Positions 31,675 through 43,279 of a DNA stretch of 64,000 nucleotides are shown in pieces; the first letter of the stretch is position 1, and each line of letters begins with the position of its first letter. Where the stretch lies: NCBI GenBank assembly GCA_947069175.1, contig CAMTDV010000028.1:64935660-64999659 (forward strand). The letters run 5' to 3'. Made by a program: the position numbers and the translations under genes. Under the pieces are notes generated by a model, which saw only the letters and a program-made list of their open reading frames with translations, made no database searches and was not told where the DNA came from. The stretch comes from Scalesia atractyloides (Eukaryota > Streptophyta > Magnoliopsida > Asterales > Asteraceae).

Positions 31675-34447
31675 TGTTACACCCCAACCGATGGCGGAAA
31701 CATCGGGATGAGACGAAAATGAGATTGATCATTGCTCACAACATTAATAAGTGATAATAATTAATTAAACCATATTTCATTTCATAAGAATTGTCAAATA
31801 CATCAATGTAACAAAACAAAGAAACAACATAACATTTGCAAAGTCATAACAAAATTGATACATCGACATTAAACCTAACGTCTAATTTGTGTGTATCTAG
31901 TCCTTGCTATATTGTTTTCATAGCATCATCTCCTTCAACCTGTAACATGTTCTAAAATAATATCAATGCGAAAGCAAAGGCGAGTACACAAGTTTAGGCA
32001 TAGCATACGTATACGAATAAGTTTAAACAATCCTCATGGCAACCAAATCTATACAAGAGCAATATCAAGGCATGCAATACTAATAATCAAACCCTTAACG
32101 CAATCACGATGTTTTAACATGACCTCACGAATAACACGATGGAGGTGGATACGTGAATTCCTATAGCGCTAAGCATGTCAAACAAAGGCTAAAAATAGTT
32201 AATGACTAAAGCATAGCATAACGAATATCCAAGACAAGCATCAAGTATAATTCAAGTTTTCATGTGTATAAGATTGTTTGTACGTTTCATAAAGTTTAAG
32301 TGTCCATGATTTTTGTATATGTAAAACATGTTACACCAAAAAGTGTTATAAACAAAAGTGGGTCGAGTGTACTCACGGTTTTGCTAAGTCTTTTCTACAC
32401 TTGACAATCCGTGAAGACGTTGGTTCGAGGATGACGCCGAATTATCCTACAAGTGGAAACGAGGCGTATGAGTATAGAGTTTCAATGGGAGATTAAGAGT
32501 ATTCGAGCATGATTAAAAATAAGTTTGATAAAGTATTATGATACGAAAGTATTCACTAAGATGTAACACTCGTTCTTGACACTATAGTAACTCTTACGAG
32601 TTGGATGTGATTTCATAGGTTCGGGACCTATTAGAATCGTGACAAGGAATTACATACTTTAGTGTTAAACTTAATAACTTGATAGGTGATTATAAGTTCA
32701 TTATCAAGGTTTCGGTTTTAGAATTATAATATAGTTATATATATCATTATAATCATGTAGGAGGTGGGAGGATGAACCATCCACTTTGTAACCTCTAGTG
32801 TCATGTATGTCAAGTATGAGGTGGGAGGTTAAACCATCCACTTTGAACCTCGGATTATGTTCACGACTACACAAGTTACCATTGGTAACAAGGAGGGTAC
32901 AAGAACTATATACTATACAAGAATGTAAAGACAAGAATGATAAGGTGTCATCTAGATACCAAGTAGCCAAGTATTCAACGACCCGACGAGCACACGAGGA
33001 CAATCATCAACGGCTTTGTGGGGTTGAGACACTTTAGGTCTAGCAAACTAGTTTGGGATCTTGATGAAAATAATCAAGTGATGTGTGGTCTCAAGTTAGG
33101 ATAGCCCAAGCTTCCTTGTGGACACACATGAACAAGCATAATAGCTTGCATCACTTGTGAGCTTAATGCTCTTCAAAACCAGAAAGTTTAGGGTGTTAAA
33201 ACAGCCCTTAGTTCATGTTAACAAGCTTGGTTAGGCTTTACTAATCATAAGCTTGATTGTAAGCACAAGAACACAAAGTTTGTTGAAGTTAAAACACAAG
33301 TTTGATAAAAGTTTAGACAAAACAGAAAGTTTGTTGACATTTTGGGGCATTTCCAGGTCTGGATTCTCCATGGAGAACCCTAGGAATTCAACCCAAAGTT
33401 TATCCAAGCAAGTAGGAAAAAGAATGGAGTGATTTCGTTAATAAATGAGTGAGTTACACTCACTTTGTGAAGATGAGTAATTCTGCTCGAACTTGTAATT
33501 TTGCAGCTGATTTGGAAGGTTTTGAGAGAGATTTGAGAGAGATTAAAGTGTAAAAGTGCTTGGATTAGATGTGGGTTTTATAGGGGAGGATTAGGGTTAG
33601 TAAGTTGAAGTTTAGGTGGGTAATTAATGGTTTAAAAATGATTTAAACTCATAAATATGTCAAAAACCCGCCCAAAAAAGGGTTGCTTGCCCGCTGGTCG
33701 CGCCCAGCTTTGACCGGAAACAGTGGTTAAATGATTTGTTATCCGGGTTCTTTCACATGTTGGGCGTTTGGCGGAGTGGTTGAGGTGCTGTTTGTTGAAC
33801 CGGGGATCCCGAGTTCGAGTCTCGCGGATCCCGTTTGTTTTTTTTTATTTTTTTAATTAAAAACTCAATAATTTAGTTTCATAATTGGCAGGAAAGGCCC
33901 CTGTAGTTCAAGAATTCAGTAATTACATATTAGACCTTGGACTTTATTTAAGAAAAAAATATATAAGTATTTATTAACATTTAATCCTAAATGTTAATAT
34001 ATTTATAAAATAGCATTTTAATTTTTGTAAAAAAATAATTTTATTAATTTTATTAATTAATTTAATTAATTAATTTAATTAACTAATTTGAATTAATTAA
34101 CTTAATAAATGAAATAGGTAATCGCATTTCATAACGAATTTAGTTTAACGATTACAAGTTTCACGTTTGATTCTCGTTTACGTATACAAACCATGTTTGC
34201 GAGTTATCACACGTTTACGAATAAGAGTATCATGGGTACGTTTATATGTTTAAAGTATGAACAAGTATAAGTGTAACAAGATTATGATTAACACAACATG
34301 AATAAAATACGAGTTTCTCATTACGATCCAAGTCTCGGTTTACAACGTTTACAACAAAAGACTAATACAAGATACAACGATTACAGAAAATAGATGTACG
34401 GTACAAGGTTTCCAAATATAAAAAGTATAGAAACGCGGGGCGTTACA
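31675..34447 (-). repeat. 3' LTR of element C
   Basis: The minus strand starts TGTAACGCCCCGC at 34447 and ends GGGGTGTAACA at 31675. A TATA-like CCTATAAAACCC lies at about 33577-33590. A tRNA-like module lies antisense to it at 33765-33850. The AT-rich stretch near 34020-34110 is built of TTAATTAA-type repeats. Confidence 0.9.
33765..33850 (+). other. tRNA-like module antisense to LTR C
   Basis: TTTGGCGGAGTGGTTGAGG (A-box and D-arm-like, from about 33767) is followed by a stem GGGATCCCGAG, loop TTCGAGT and CTCGCGGATCCC (near 33803-33832). This is an enlarged T-arm with one bulged C and the B-box GAGTTCGAGTC. It is followed at once by TTTGTTTTTTTTT, a Pol III-type stop. The layout is the same as in the Tekay LTRs although LTR C is otherwise unrelated by eye. 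Confidence 0.6.
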
Positions 34448-34465
34448 GTCTCCCCTCCTTTAGGA
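34448..34465 (-). other. polypurine tract of element C
   Basis: The minus strand reads CCTAAAGGAGGGGAGAC immediately before the LTR start at 34447. Confidence 0.75.
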
Positions 34466-34479
34466 AATTTCGTCCCGAA

Positions 34480-37400
34480 ATTTAGGAAGATGTAACGAAG
34501 AGATACGGATACTTAGTCTTCATATCACTTTCAAGTTCCCAAGTGAATTCGGCGCCACGTTTACCTTCCCATCGAACCTTGACAATAGGAATACGACTGC
34601 GCCTCAGTTGCTTGGTTCCTCGGTCCATGATTTCGACCGGTTTCTCCACGAAGTGCAAAGTATCATTGGTTTGAAGATATTCGAGTGGAACTTGGAGTCC
34701 TTCTTCAACTAGACACTTTTTTCAAATTTTAAACATGAAACACAGGATGCACGTTGCTGAGCGCTTGAGGTAGATCCAGTCGATACGCTACCTTGCCAAT
34801 CCTTTCGAGAATCTTGAAAGGACCCACATAGCGAGGAGCGAGTTTGCCTTTCTTACCAAAACGAACAACACCTTTCCAAGGTGCAACCTTGAGAAGTACG
34901 TGGTCACCTATGTCGAATTCCAAAGGTTTGCGTCTTCTATCAGCATAGCTCTTTTGTCGGCTTCGAGCTTTGAGCAAGCTGTCACGAATCTGTAGGATCT
35001 TGTCCGTCGTTCCTTGTATAAGTTCGGGACCGTGAGTTGTACGCCTCCAATCTCGTGCCAACAAATAGGCGAACGATACTTGCGACCATATAGTGCTTCA
35101 AATGGAGCCATTTGAATACTTGCGTGATAGCTGTTGTTGTACGAGAATTCTACCAAGGGTAAGTGCAAATCCCAGTTGCCGCCAAAATCGATTACGCATG
35201 ATCGAAGCATATCCTCTAGAGTTTGAATAGTATGCTCGGTCTGACCTTCAGATTGAGGATGAAAAGCGGTGCTAAGATTCAAACGAGTGCCAAGGGCGGA
35301 TTGGAAAGTTTGCCAAAGGCGAGAAGTGAAACGAGCATCGCGATCAGAAATAATATCAAGAGGAGTACCGTGACGACTAATGATTTCACTCGTGTAGATA
35401 CGAGCCAATTTCTCGACTTTGTAATCTTCATGAATGGCGAGGAAGTGTGCAGATTTGGTCAAACGATCGATGATAACCCAAATGATGTCGTGACCAGACG
35501 AGGTACGAGGCAATTTCGTGATGAAATCCATGGCTATGCTCTCCCATTTCCAGACAGGAATTTCTGGTTGTTCGAGCAAACCGGAGGGACGTTGATGTTC
35601 TGCCTTGAATTTGGAACACGTAAGGCATTTGGAGACGTAGAGAGCGATATCACGTTTCATTCCAGGCCACCAATAGGATGCGCGCAAGTCATGGTACATC
35701 TTATCAGCTCCCGGATGAACGGAGTATCGGGATTTGTGAGCTTCGTCCATCAAAGTAGTCCGAAGATTGAGACAATCGGGAATCCAAATGCGACTATGGT
35801 AGTAAAGAATACCATCAGGCTTAGCTTCGAGTGGCTTTTGATTCCACAATTCAACTCGTTATCGAGGTTACCCTCGTTAATGACGGCAAATTGTGCTTGT
35901 CGAATCAACTCGTTGAGTTTTTCCACGATTTGGTAGCAACGAGCACTCCTGACATGAGTCTTACGACTAAGTGCATCGGTCACGACATTCGCCTTACCAG
36001 AGTGGTAGCGGATATCACAGTCGTAGTCATTTAACAATTCTACCCAACGACGTTGACGCATGTTGAGTTCCTTTTGATCAAAGATGTGTTGGAGGCTCTT
36101 ATGGTCGGTAAAGACCGTACACTTTGTACCATAAGGTAGTGTAGCCAAATCGTTAATGCAAAAACAACTGCACCAAGTTCAAGGTCGTGAGTAGTATAGT
36201 TTTTCTCATGAATTTTGAGTTGTCTCGACGCGTAAGCGATTACTTTGTCCCGTTGCATGAGAACGCAACCAAGACCCTGGTTAGAGGCATCGCAATACAC
36301 GACGAAATCGTCGTTCCCATCGGGGAGAGTGAGGATAGGAGCATTACAAAGCATGTCCTTGAGCGTTTGGAAAGATTCCTCTTGTTCGGGACCCCAAACA
36401 AAAGGTTTATCTTTTTGAGTCAACGAAGTCAAAGGAACGGCAATCTTCGAGAAGTTCGAGATGAAATGGCGATAATACCCAGCTAGGCCAAGAAACGAAC
36501 GAATTTCAGAGGACGACTTAGGTGCAATCCAATTCTTCATAGCCTCTATCTTTGCAGGGTCAACATGAATACCAAGTTCATTGACGGTGTGACCTAAGAA
36601 TTGAACCTCTTTTAGCCAAAATTCACACTTGGAGAATTTGGTATAAAGACGTTCGGTTTGCAAAAGCTGAAGAATAAGACGCAAATGTCGTCCATGTTCT
36701 TCTTTCGTTTTGGAGTAGATTAGGATATCGTCGATGAATACAATGATGAAATGATCGAGAAAAGGCTTACACACACGGTTCATGAGATCCATAAACACTG
36801 CAAGAGCGTTGGTCAAACCAAAAGGCATGACCACGAACTCGTAGTGTCCATAACGTGTGCGAAATGCGGTTTTGGGTACATCTTCCTCGGAAACCCGAAG
36901 TTGATGATAGCCAGAACGGAGGTCAACCTTTGAAAAGCACTTCGCGCCTTGCAATTGATCGAAGAGATCGTCAATACGAGGAAGTGGGTATCGGTTTTTG
37001 ACTATAAGTTTATTGAGCTCACGATAATCAATGCACATCCGAAAAGACCCATCTTTCTTCTTGACGAACAACACGAGAGCGCCCCAAGGTGAAGTACTAG
37101 GGCATATAAAGCCTTTATCAAGAAGCTCTTGAAGTTGGCTTGATAGCTCTTGCATCTCCGAGGGTGCTAAACGATAGGGAGCTTTCGCAACAGGAGTTGC
37201 GCCAGGGATCAGATCAATACGAAAATCGACAGCTCGAGGAGGCGGAGGACCAGGGAGATCCTCGGGAAAACAGAAGGAACTCACAAACGACAGGAACATC
37301 ACTTATGCTAGGACCTTTGTCTTTCTTTTCCACAACGTGGGCGAGAAAGGCAAAGTACTCCTTACGCAAGTACTTGTTCGCTTTGATGCACGACATAAGC

Positions 37401-37800
37401 TTGAGACCCTTAGAAGGTTTCTCACCATAGACGTGTAAAGAGTCACCTTGAGGTAGGGGAAGACGAATGAATTTCTCAGAACAAACGACTTCAGCACGAA
37501 CTCGCTTAAGCCAGTCCATGCCTACTATGACGTCAAAGCTACCCATTTGCATAGGTATGAGGTCGATGGAAACCTTATGATCGTTTAAGATTAGGGAGCA
37601 ACCAGAAAGAACAGAGTCAACGGAGATGGCTTACCATTAACGACTTCGACAGCAAAAGGATTAGGCATTTTAGTTCGTTCGCACTTAAGCAAGGGTTCAA
37701 ATTCAACGGATACAAAACTTCTATCCACGCCAGTATCAAACAGACAAGTAGCATAGATATGGTTCACAAGGAGCGTACCAGTGATGATATCATTTGAACT
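34480..37800 (-). pseudogene. pol of element C: protease-RT-RNase H-integrase-chromodomain
   Basis: Broken minus-strand frames give the protease region (37750-37200, GSFDVIVGMDWL), RT (37300-36300, with FIDDILIYSK near 36712-36741), RNase H (YCDASNQGLG, TDHKSLQHIF), integrase finger (HPGADKMYHDLRASYWWPG, about 35720-35660), core (SDRDARFTSRLWQTF) and, after a frameshift near 34728, a chromodomain-like end running to about 34490. Frameshifts near 37260, 36160, 35840, 35050 and 34728 make it non-functional. In the integrase, TEHTIQTLED replaces the SERTIQTLED of element A. Confidence 0.85.
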
Positions 37801-38755
37801 TTGGGCTTGAGCTGAGGTGAGAACGAAAGCTCGTCCTTACGCAGGTTCGGTTTGTTGTTGCTGCTGGTTGTTGGTGCGTTTCAGGCAAACATTGGCGAAA
37901 TGGTTAGGATCGCCACAATTGTAGCAAGTTCGACCAGGTGTAGCTTGGGTTTGGCAGTTTGGGTTAGGATTGGGTAAAAGGGCTTGGGTTTGCTGGTTCT
38001 GGGGTAGGCGACGGTAGTTGGAGAGGTGTCCCAACCTATTACAGTTGGCACATTTTCGGCATGAGGTGCCAATAGGGTGATGGTAGTTGCAAGTGGTACA
38101 CTTGGGGTGAGAGCCAATGTAACCTTGTCCAGGTTGGTTGGTGTTTTAGGTAGTGGCGACGGCGTTTAGTTGTGCAGGGGTAGGCGGAGTGACGACCACA
38201 TTGTTTTGAGATTCCAGAACTCGTTTTCAAGTTTCTAGGTCTCATGGGGAGGACAGAATTGCTCCTTCATGAGCTCCTTAAGCTCTTACCAAGTCATCGT
38301 GTGGGCTGCTTCGTTGCCACGCGTGTTTCGTTCGGTTGTCCACCACTCGAGGGCTCTCTTGTGAAAGACCCCAGTGTCATTAAGGGTTCGGAGTTCCTCA
38401 GGGCAGCCGCGCTGAAGAAAGATAAGCTCCATTGAATCAAACCAATTGATCATGGCGGTAACACCGTCCATGCCAGTGAATTCCACTGGTTTACAAGCCA
38501 TGAAATGCTTGAATTGGTAAGATGGTTTGGGGTATCGGCTTTGGAATCAGCGGATGATTTAGGTGTGGCTTCGGCGTGCATGGTGTGGATTTGGCTAACA
38601 ATGTGGGTATGATCTTGCCATTTGCCCGGCATTTGCTCCGAAACGAGCCCAATCAGTTCTTGCTTCGATATCGAGTCCTCGTTGTTGGATTCCTTCTTGG
38701 AACCCGACTTCTCGGACTTTTTGGGACGGTTCAACGACTTACGGAAATGAGGCAT
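37801..38755 (-). pseudogene. gag of element C
   Basis: The ATG at 38755 opens a Lys/Ser-rich N-terminus (MPHFRKSLNRPKKSEKSGSK). The gag core follows in another frame (EFTGMDGVTAMINWFDSMEL, near 38480-38420), then a CX2CX4HX4C knuckle (CYNCGDPNHFANVC, near 37925-37880). Several frameshifts interrupt it. Confidence 0.75.
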
Positions 38756-39742
38756 CTAGAGGTTGTAAACAAGAAAAAGCATGAAACTTGATCGTAGTAA
38801 GAGAAAATAGGTTTTGCATGCATGAGTAAGAATAAAGTTCACATAAGTTTCACATAAGAAGCATGTGTTCATCAAGTATGGTTCACATAGTTTGCATGAG
38901 TTCAACAAGTATAACACGTATACTCACGTATGAATACAAATAAAGAGTATAAATTTAGTTTGTTCACGAGGATTAGTATTGTTTTTTATTGCGATAAACG
39001 TGCGAGTGTGTAACGGTTTGAAATGAACGAGGTAACAAGTATTAAAACACATAAAATTTGAGTCACATAAAAAGAATAGGCTCATAAAACATGGGAATGA
39101 TTCGGGTAGAGAATCGTTGACAATTCCAAAGTGAATCGAAGATCTTTTCGAATTAGAGAAACGTGCTTTGGCCTATAGGTAAAATGCTCTCATCGAGAAG
39201 CGACTAACGACATTTTACCCTTCCAGTTACTACACGTCTCTAACCGATCAGAAAATCGAGACTTTGGCCAGAGCGAAAACCAAGGAATGGAACTTAATCG
39301 ACAAGGTGCGGGTTTCACCCCTAACTTGACGATTTCGTACCCTAAGTGTGGTTGGTACTTACCAAATGAAGAGCAAATTCCAATTCGTTGGTAAGAGTCC
39401 ACTAGAGTTTTGAGTTGGAAATTTTCCATCAAGGTTTGGATTTCACTCCTAACTTGATGGCATAATTGCATGCAAAAAGAATAAGTATAGCGGATTGAGA
39501 GTCGTTCACCAAATTGCGGTTTTCACACCTATTTTAGTGAAGTCGTCTCGTTTCTATTACGAATGTCGTGTATTGTGTAAAAGTGTCTTAGGAAGACACC
39601 ATGTATATGTATTAAGACCAAAAGGAAAGAGAGAAGCAAAGTAGGAAGCATAAAGTTTTAAGCATAATCAAGAATGGTCACAACGGGTACTTAGAACTAT
39701 AGACTAGGTCGAACATGGCAATTCTACCTAATTCCCTATAGT
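38756..39742 (-). other. untranslated leader of element C
   Basis: No gene is present. On the plus strand, related blocks of the form TTTCACNCCTAACTTGA recur near 39310, 39438 and 39515, a loosely repeated leader motif. The other strand holds only short random frames. Confidence 0.5.
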
Positions 39743-39744
39743 TA

Positions 39745-39758
39745 TGGCTCTGATACCA
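39745..39758 (-). other. primer binding site of element C
   Basis: The minus strand reads TGGTATCAGAGCCA, three bases after the 5' LTR end, complementary to the tRNA-iMet 3' end. Confidence 0.9.
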
Positions 39759-39761
39759 ATC

Positions 39762-41068
39762 TGTCACACCCCAACCGATGGCGGAAACATCGGGATGAGA
39801 CGAAAACAAGATTGCTCATTGCTCACAACATTAATAAGTGACAATAATTAATTAAACCATATTTCATTTCATAAGAATTGTCAAATACATCAATGTAACA
39901 AAACAAAGAAACAACATAACATTTGCAAAGTCATAACAAAATTGATACATCGACATTAAACCTAACGTCTAATTTGTGTGTATCTAGTCCTTGCTATATT
40001 GTTTTCATAGCATCATCTCCTTCAACCTGTAACATGTTCTAAAATAATATCAATGCGAAAGCAAAGGCGAGTACACAAGTTTAGGCATAGCATACGTATA
40101 CGAATAAGTTTAAACAATCCTCATGGCAACCAAATCTATACAAGAGCAATATCAAGGCATGCAATACTAATAATCAAACCCTTAACGCAATCACGATGTT
40201 TTAACATGACCTCATGAATAACACGATGGAGGTGGATGCGTGAATTCCTATAGCGCTAAGCATGTCAAACAAAGGCTAAAAATAGTTAATGACTAAAGCA
40301 TAGCATAACGAATATCCAAGACAAGCATCAAGTATAATTCAAGTTTTCATGTGTATAAGATTGTTTGTGCGTTTCATAAAGTTTAAGTGTCCATGATTTT
40401 TGTATATGTAAAACATGTTACACCAAAAAGTGTTATAAAAAAAAAGTGGGTCGAGTGTACTCACGGTTTTGCTAAGTCTTTTCTACACTTGACAATCCGT
40501 GAAGACGTTGGTTCGAGGATGACGCCGAATTATCCTACAAGAGGAAACGAGGCGTATGAGTATAGAGTTTCAATGGGAGATTAAGAGTATTCGAGCATGA
40601 TTAAAAATAAGTTTGATAAAGTATTATGATACGAAAGTATTCACTAAGATGTAACACTCGTTCTTGACACTATAGTAACTCTTACGAGTTGGATGTGATT
40701 TCATAGGTTCGGGACCTATTAGAATCGTGACAAGGAATTACATACTTTAGTGTTAAACTTAATAACTTGATAGGTGATTATAAGTTCATTATCAAGGTTT
40801 CGGTTTTAGAATTATAATATAGTTATATATATATCATTATAATCATGTAGGAGGTGGGAGGATGAACCATCCACTTTGTAACCTCTAGTGTCATGTATGT
40901 CAAGTATGAGGTGGGAGGTTAAACCATCCACTTTGAACCTCGGATTATGTTCACGACTACACAAGTTACCATTGGTAACAAGGAGGGTACAAGAACTATA
41001 TACTATACAAGAATGTAAAGACAAGAATGATAAGGTGTCATCTAGATACCAAGTAGCCAAGTATTCAA
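39762..41068 (-). repeat. 5' LTR of element C, truncated
   Basis: It matches 31675-32978 of the 3' LTR and then stops abruptly at 41068. About 1.47 kb (the whole U3, TATA box and tRNA-like module) is missing. Confidence 0.9.
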
Positions 41069-41110
41069 TAGATATGACACACAGCCCAACTGGTAACAAG
41101 GAGGGTACAA
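41069..41110 (+). other. filler DNA at a rearrangement junction
   Basis: Between LTR C and the following LTR lies a 25-bp copy of 41170-41194 (GATATGACACACAGCCCAAC and flanks). Overlapping its last three bases is a 20-bp copy of 40973-40992 (TGGTAACAAGGAGGGTACAA). Each comes from one side of the junction, a typical repair-by-template-switching scar. Confidence 0.75.
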
Positions 41111-42466
41111 AAACTTAATCAGATTAAGTCACAGAATGTTTATAAGAATAAAATAAATCATAAGTTAAACAGATATGACACACAGCCCAACTGGTTGGGC
41201 TGTGCGCACTCGAAACGAACGTCTCGAGTTCGACTCCGGGTCACTGAAGTCGGTTCGGCCATTTTAAATCATTTTGAAATAAATTAAATAAGATAAAAGT
41301 CAATCAGTATATATATATAATTAAAACAGAGAATATTTCGGGTTAGACACGTAGCTCAGTTGGTAGAGCTGCGTGCACGTATACGAGAGGTCCCGAGTTC
41401 GAACCTCACTCAGCGCATATAATTAACACAATCCGACCGGTCAACAGTCAACGGTCAACAGTCAAAAAGTCAAAAAAAATTATTTATTTTTTTTAATTTA
41501 TTTAATCAGAAAATCATTTAAAATACTTAAAAATAAGATTTTAAAGTTAGAAAACCTCCTTAAACTCACAAAAATAAATCTAAAAATCACATTAAGAGTA
41601 TAAATTAAAAGTGCTAATTTACCGAATCATTTCGTTATTATTTTAGGTTAGTTTTCCTCATCGATCAAATCCTAAAATTCGTGCGCATCCAACGTCATCA
41701 AAGAACGCACCCAATGTGAGTGAATCTCTACAAATTCCCCGTTTTAATCACATTTTGGGGTGTATCATGTGTCGTTTAATTCCTTATTATATTAAACACT
41801 TGTGCATCCATCATATCCGTGATCAAATGTGTATCCAATATGTATCAATTGTGTGAATTATGTTTAGATTGAAGTTATCATTTTCAGTGCATGCATTTCA
41901 TTAGGCCCATCAGCTCCCCGTGGGATACGGGTTGAGTATCAGGTGCCTCATTCGATTGGCTCCGTTTGATTGAGCCTTGATCTCACATACATCATCATTC
42001 ATGTCACTCGATCGGCTCCGTTTGATTGAGCCTTGATCTCATATACATCATCATTCATGTCATTTACTCATCCAATGTGGTTTGTGTTTTTGTTATATAT
42101 ATATGTTTGCTCACATGTGATTATTGCACAAATTTTCAATATTAAACACAACAAGAAATTAATAACAATGTTTTCTCAAGGTTCACTCGCCAACTTTTGT
42201 TGACCCAAAATATCCCCCGTTTTACACATGATACAGGTGATCCAGTTGAGGCAAGAAACACTTAGGAAGGCCTAGAAGAATAAATCAGTTTAAGCTTGGG
42301 ATTGTTTTACTTAGTTTCATTTCCTTGTAATTGTATGGATTTGATTTAAATATTTAAGTTGTAATTTGAATTTAATAAATATGAAACATTTTAGTAAACA
42401 TCATGAGCTTTGGTGATAACCCAATTATGCCCCGACTCTTATTCCGCTGCGGGTCGGGGTGTGACA
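41110..42466 (+). repeat. LTR1 of composite B/D (5' LTR, truncated)
   Basis: It carries only the last 1357 bp of the LTR, including two sense tRNA-like modules, the W-box-like cluster, two GGCTCCGTTTGATTGAGCC hairpins (41950-42045) and the GTCGGGGTGTGACA end. Confidence 0.9.
41171..41416 (+). other. two sense tRNA-like modules (LTR1)
   Basis: Module 1 has CACACAGCCCA (41179-41189) pairing TGGGCTGTGCG (41196-41206, one A-C mismatch) and B-box GAGTTCGACTCC (41226). Module 2 has CACGTAGCTC (41348-41357) pairing GAGCTGCGTG (41366-41375, one G-T) with A-box TAGCTCAGTTGG and B-box GTTCGAACC (41397). Confidence 0.7.
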
Positions 42467-42469
42467 GAT

Positions 42470-42481
42470 TGGTATCAAAGC
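42470..42481 (+). other. primer binding site of B, one mismatch
   Basis: TGGTATCAAAGC is at the usual place but with A for G at position 9 compared with the site at 9060. Confidence 0.85.
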
Positions 42482-43279
42482 CATGACTATAGGGATATAG
42501 GATAGGTTATTAGACCCTTAGAGCCTATACTATAGTTGATTAAAATTTTAAATTGTTTATGCGTTACATACAAAATTCATGATGTATATATGCTTTATGT
42601 TTATTGTTACATTCAATGTTATGCAAGCATGTTAATAAGTACATATTATTATACAATGCTCATCATGAATCATATCCTCATAACATATCATATCCATGAG
42701 AGCACACACTTCACAATTCCCATGATTTTTGCAACGATTTTTGTATTTTTTTCAAATCACATCAAAGTGAGTTATCGTGACGGGCATGTAGTAACTGGAA
42801 GGGTACAAGTACCGGTAGTCGGAACGTCCTGTCTAGGCTTGGCATTCGTATAAATCCACAATAAAGGACCAGTTTGCCTACCTGGGGACTAACGATGAGA
42901 GTACGAAGTACCTATTAGGCCAAAGCATGCTATACCAAACGTCGTGTGAGCTAACCCCACTTTGAGTTGTCATTGTGTCTACACCTGGACACCCTCCTAC
43001 CATACATCTCGCAATCATATTTCATGGTTTTCATTCGGGTGATGCAAGTGTAAAACCGCCAATACTAATGTGAATCCTACCAAGCCAATAGTCATGGGGG
43101 CCCACATGACTATACAGGTGAAGGTATGAGGGACATTTGAGGCCCAACATGAGCAAACCCAAGACATCCTATGGATGTAGTTGCATTATTGATATTTATG
43201 TTATTTTTATTTTCTTTAAGACACATGACACCTAAAAAGACTCCATAAACTCACAATCTTCTTATGTATGTTCCTGAAG
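42482..43279 (+). other. untranslated leader of B
   Basis: It is colinear with the element A leader. Long stretches are identical, including the block around GACGGGCATGTAGTAACTGG. No coding frame is conserved. Confidence 0.6.

Larger units (their letters stand above)
31675..41068 (-). mobile_element. Ty3/gypsy chromovirus element C, 5' LTR truncated
   Basis: On the minus strand, in order from the right: truncated 5' LTR (41068-39762), PBS, leader, gag, pol, polypurine tract, and a full 3' LTR (34447-31675, 2773 bp). The LTRs differ at about ten sites over the shared 1.3 kb. The pol belongs to the same broad clade as element A but is clearly a different family. It sits inside LTR E, with GTTGT before it. 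The matching duplication is lost with the truncated end. Confidence 0.9.

Noticed and set aside
35223..35936. 237-codon plus-strand ORF inside element C
   Set aside because: It lies antisense to integrase, which has all expected motifs on the minus strand. The plus-strand frame has no recognisable domain.
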